A DNA stretch of 14,683 bases from Erysipelothrix sp. UBA3383 (GTDB taxonomy: Bacteria; Bacillota_I; Bacilli_A; Erysipelotrichales; Erysipelotrichaceae), in NCBI GenBank assembly GCA_002358955.1, contig DEPV01000003.1:6238-20920 (forward strand), read 5' to 3'. Below, piece after piece: positions 13,662 through 14,683 of the stretch; the stretch's first letter is position 1; every line of letters starts with the position of its first letter. The position numbers were made by a program, and so were the translations under genes. A model generated the notes under the pieces. The model had not been told where the DNA came from and did not search any database. It saw nothing but the letters and a program-made list of their open reading frames with translations.

Positions 13662-14683
13662 ATGAAACCAAAAAACAACTATTATTTAAGTACAGCAATT
13701 GCATATACATCTGCAAAACCACACGTTGGTAATGTATATGAAATTGTATTAAGTGATGCGATTGCACGCTTTAAAAGAGAAGAAGGATACAATGTCTACT
13801 TCCAAACAGGGACTGATGAACACGGTCAAAAGATAGAAGATAACGCGACAGAAAAAGGATTAGAACCTCAAGCATTTGTTGATGATATTGCGGGGATGAT
13901 TCGTGGTATTTTTGATCAGATGAATGTATCTTATGACCGATTTGTAAGAACTACAGATGCATACCATAAAGAAGAAGTTCAAAAGATCTTTGAAAAGTTA
14001 CTGAAGAAAGGTGACTTGTACAAAGGTGTTTATGAAGGATGGTACTGTGTGAGTGATGAGTCATTTTATTCAGATCTACAAGTAGAAGATGGGATTTGTC
14101 CAGATTGTGGTGCTGAATTAACACGTCAATCAGAAGAGTGCTACTTCTTTAAGTTGAGTACCTATCAAGATGCACTGATTAAGCACATCAATGATAATCC
14201 AAACTTTATTCAACCCGAATCTCGTAAGAATGAGATGTTAAAAAACTTCTTAGCAGAACCACTACCAGATTTAGCGGTCTCACGTACCAGTTTCAAATGG
14301 GGAATTCCTGTTGAATCAGATCCTGAGCATGTTATTTATGTATGGATTGATGCACTAACAAACTATATTACAGGGATTGGATATGATGCTGATGGCAATC
14401 ATCAAGAATCATTCCATGAATTCTGGCCTGCAGATGTTCATATCATTGGGAAAGACATTCTAAGATTCCACACAATTTACTGGCCAATTCTATTAATGGC
14501 TTTAGATATTGAACTTCCAAAACAAGTCTTTGGACACCCATGGTTATTAACAGGGGATTCAAAAATGTCTAAGTCTAAAGGGAATGCAGTTTATGCTGAT
14601 AACTTAGCAGAGGTTTTTGGAGTTGATGCACTGCGTTATATCATGCTTCATGAAATGCCTTATGAGCGTGATGGTCATTTAAC
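13662..14683 (+). CDS. metS: Methionyl-tRNA synthetase, N-terminal part
   Basis: Charges tRNA-Met with methionine. The frame runs off the window after 340 codons, so the anticodon-binding and any C-terminal dimer domain are missing. Class I marks are present: HIGH-type HVGN (21-24), TGTDEHGQK (49-57), the connective-peptide knuckle with C129, C146 and C149 (the usual fourth ligand position reads D132), the VWIDAL segment and KMSKS (301-305). AAAGGAG (13648-13654) is 7 nt before the ATG. Control is by the methionine T-box just upstream. In Bacillus metS also lies near rsmI; here guaC, perR and the accessory pocket stand between them. Confidence 0.97.
   Translation, partial: MKPKNNYYLSTAIAYTSAKPHVGNVYEIVLSDAIARFKREEGYNVYFQTGTDEHGQKIEDNATEKGLEPQAFVDDIAGMIRGIFDQMNVSYDRFVRTTDAYHKEEVQKIFEKLLKKGDLYKGVYEGWYCVSDESFYSDLQVEDGICPDCGAELTRQSEECYFFKLSTYQDALIKHINDNPNFIQPESRKNEMLKNFLAEPLPDLAVSRTSFKWGIPVESDPEHVIYVWIDALTNYITGIGYDADGNHQESFHEFWPADVHIIGKDILRFHTIYWPILLMALDIELPKQVFGHPWLLTGDSKMSKSKGNAVYADNLAEVFGVDALRYIMLHEMPYERDGHL

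Overview
The window is chromosomal DNA from a low-GC Gram-positive bacterium. It is AT-rich throughout, uses strong AGGAGG-type ribosome binding sites, has TATAAT promoters that are often of the extended (TGn) type, and uses TGA as a stop (tmk ends in it). The gene set (rnpA-yidC-jag, pth-mfd-rqcP-divIC, tmk-holB-rsmI, guaC, perR, T-box-metS) is Firmicute housekeeping. The mixture of these clusters, and the loss of the genes that separate them in Bacillus, would fit an Erysipelotrichia-type lineage such as Erysipelothrix. That assignment is an impression, not a proof.

Layout. 1-6030 (+): the end of rnpA, then yidC (membrane insertase), jag/khpB (RNA-binding partner), a terminator-like hairpin, pth (peptidyl-tRNA hydrolase), mfd (transcription-repair coupling) and rqcP (rescue of stalled 50S subunits). 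These are close-packed and mostly share translation or ribosome quality-control themes. 6056-6531: a terminator, an extended -10 promoter, divIC (cell division), and a bidirectional terminator. 6542-7268 (-): a membrane protein overlapping a Nudix ADP-ribose pyrophosphatase. 7415-9828 (+): the tmk-holB-rsmI operon, whose genes overlap by 8 bp at each junction. 9838-10812 (+): guaC (GMP reductase). 10855-11571 (+): a Fur/Per-type operator over a promoter, a PerR-like regulator, and a one-helix small membrane protein, closed by a terminator.

11571-13310 is the accessory-looking pocket, all on the minus strand. It holds a cytoplasmic SGNH/sialate-O-acetylesterase-like enzyme with its own promoter, then an uninterrupted (ATT)9 microsatellite lying between a possible -35 and an extended -10. 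After the repeat come a 53-residue one-helix membrane protein and an unrecognised gene whose frame is broken at a run of eight A/T. The repeat in the promoter and the homopolymer in the next gene make this the best candidate in the window for a variable-expression (phase-variable) locus. 13367-14683 (+): promoter, a methionine T-box leader with an ATG specifier and the UGGU acceptor-binding bulge, its terminator, and metS running off the end.

I see no CRISPR array, transposase, tRNA or rRNA gene. Nothing here amounts with certainty to a new system. The items most worth a second look are the repeat-controlled minus-strand pocket, the unusual residues in Pth and YidC, and the merging of two gene clusters that flank the replication origin in Bacillus.
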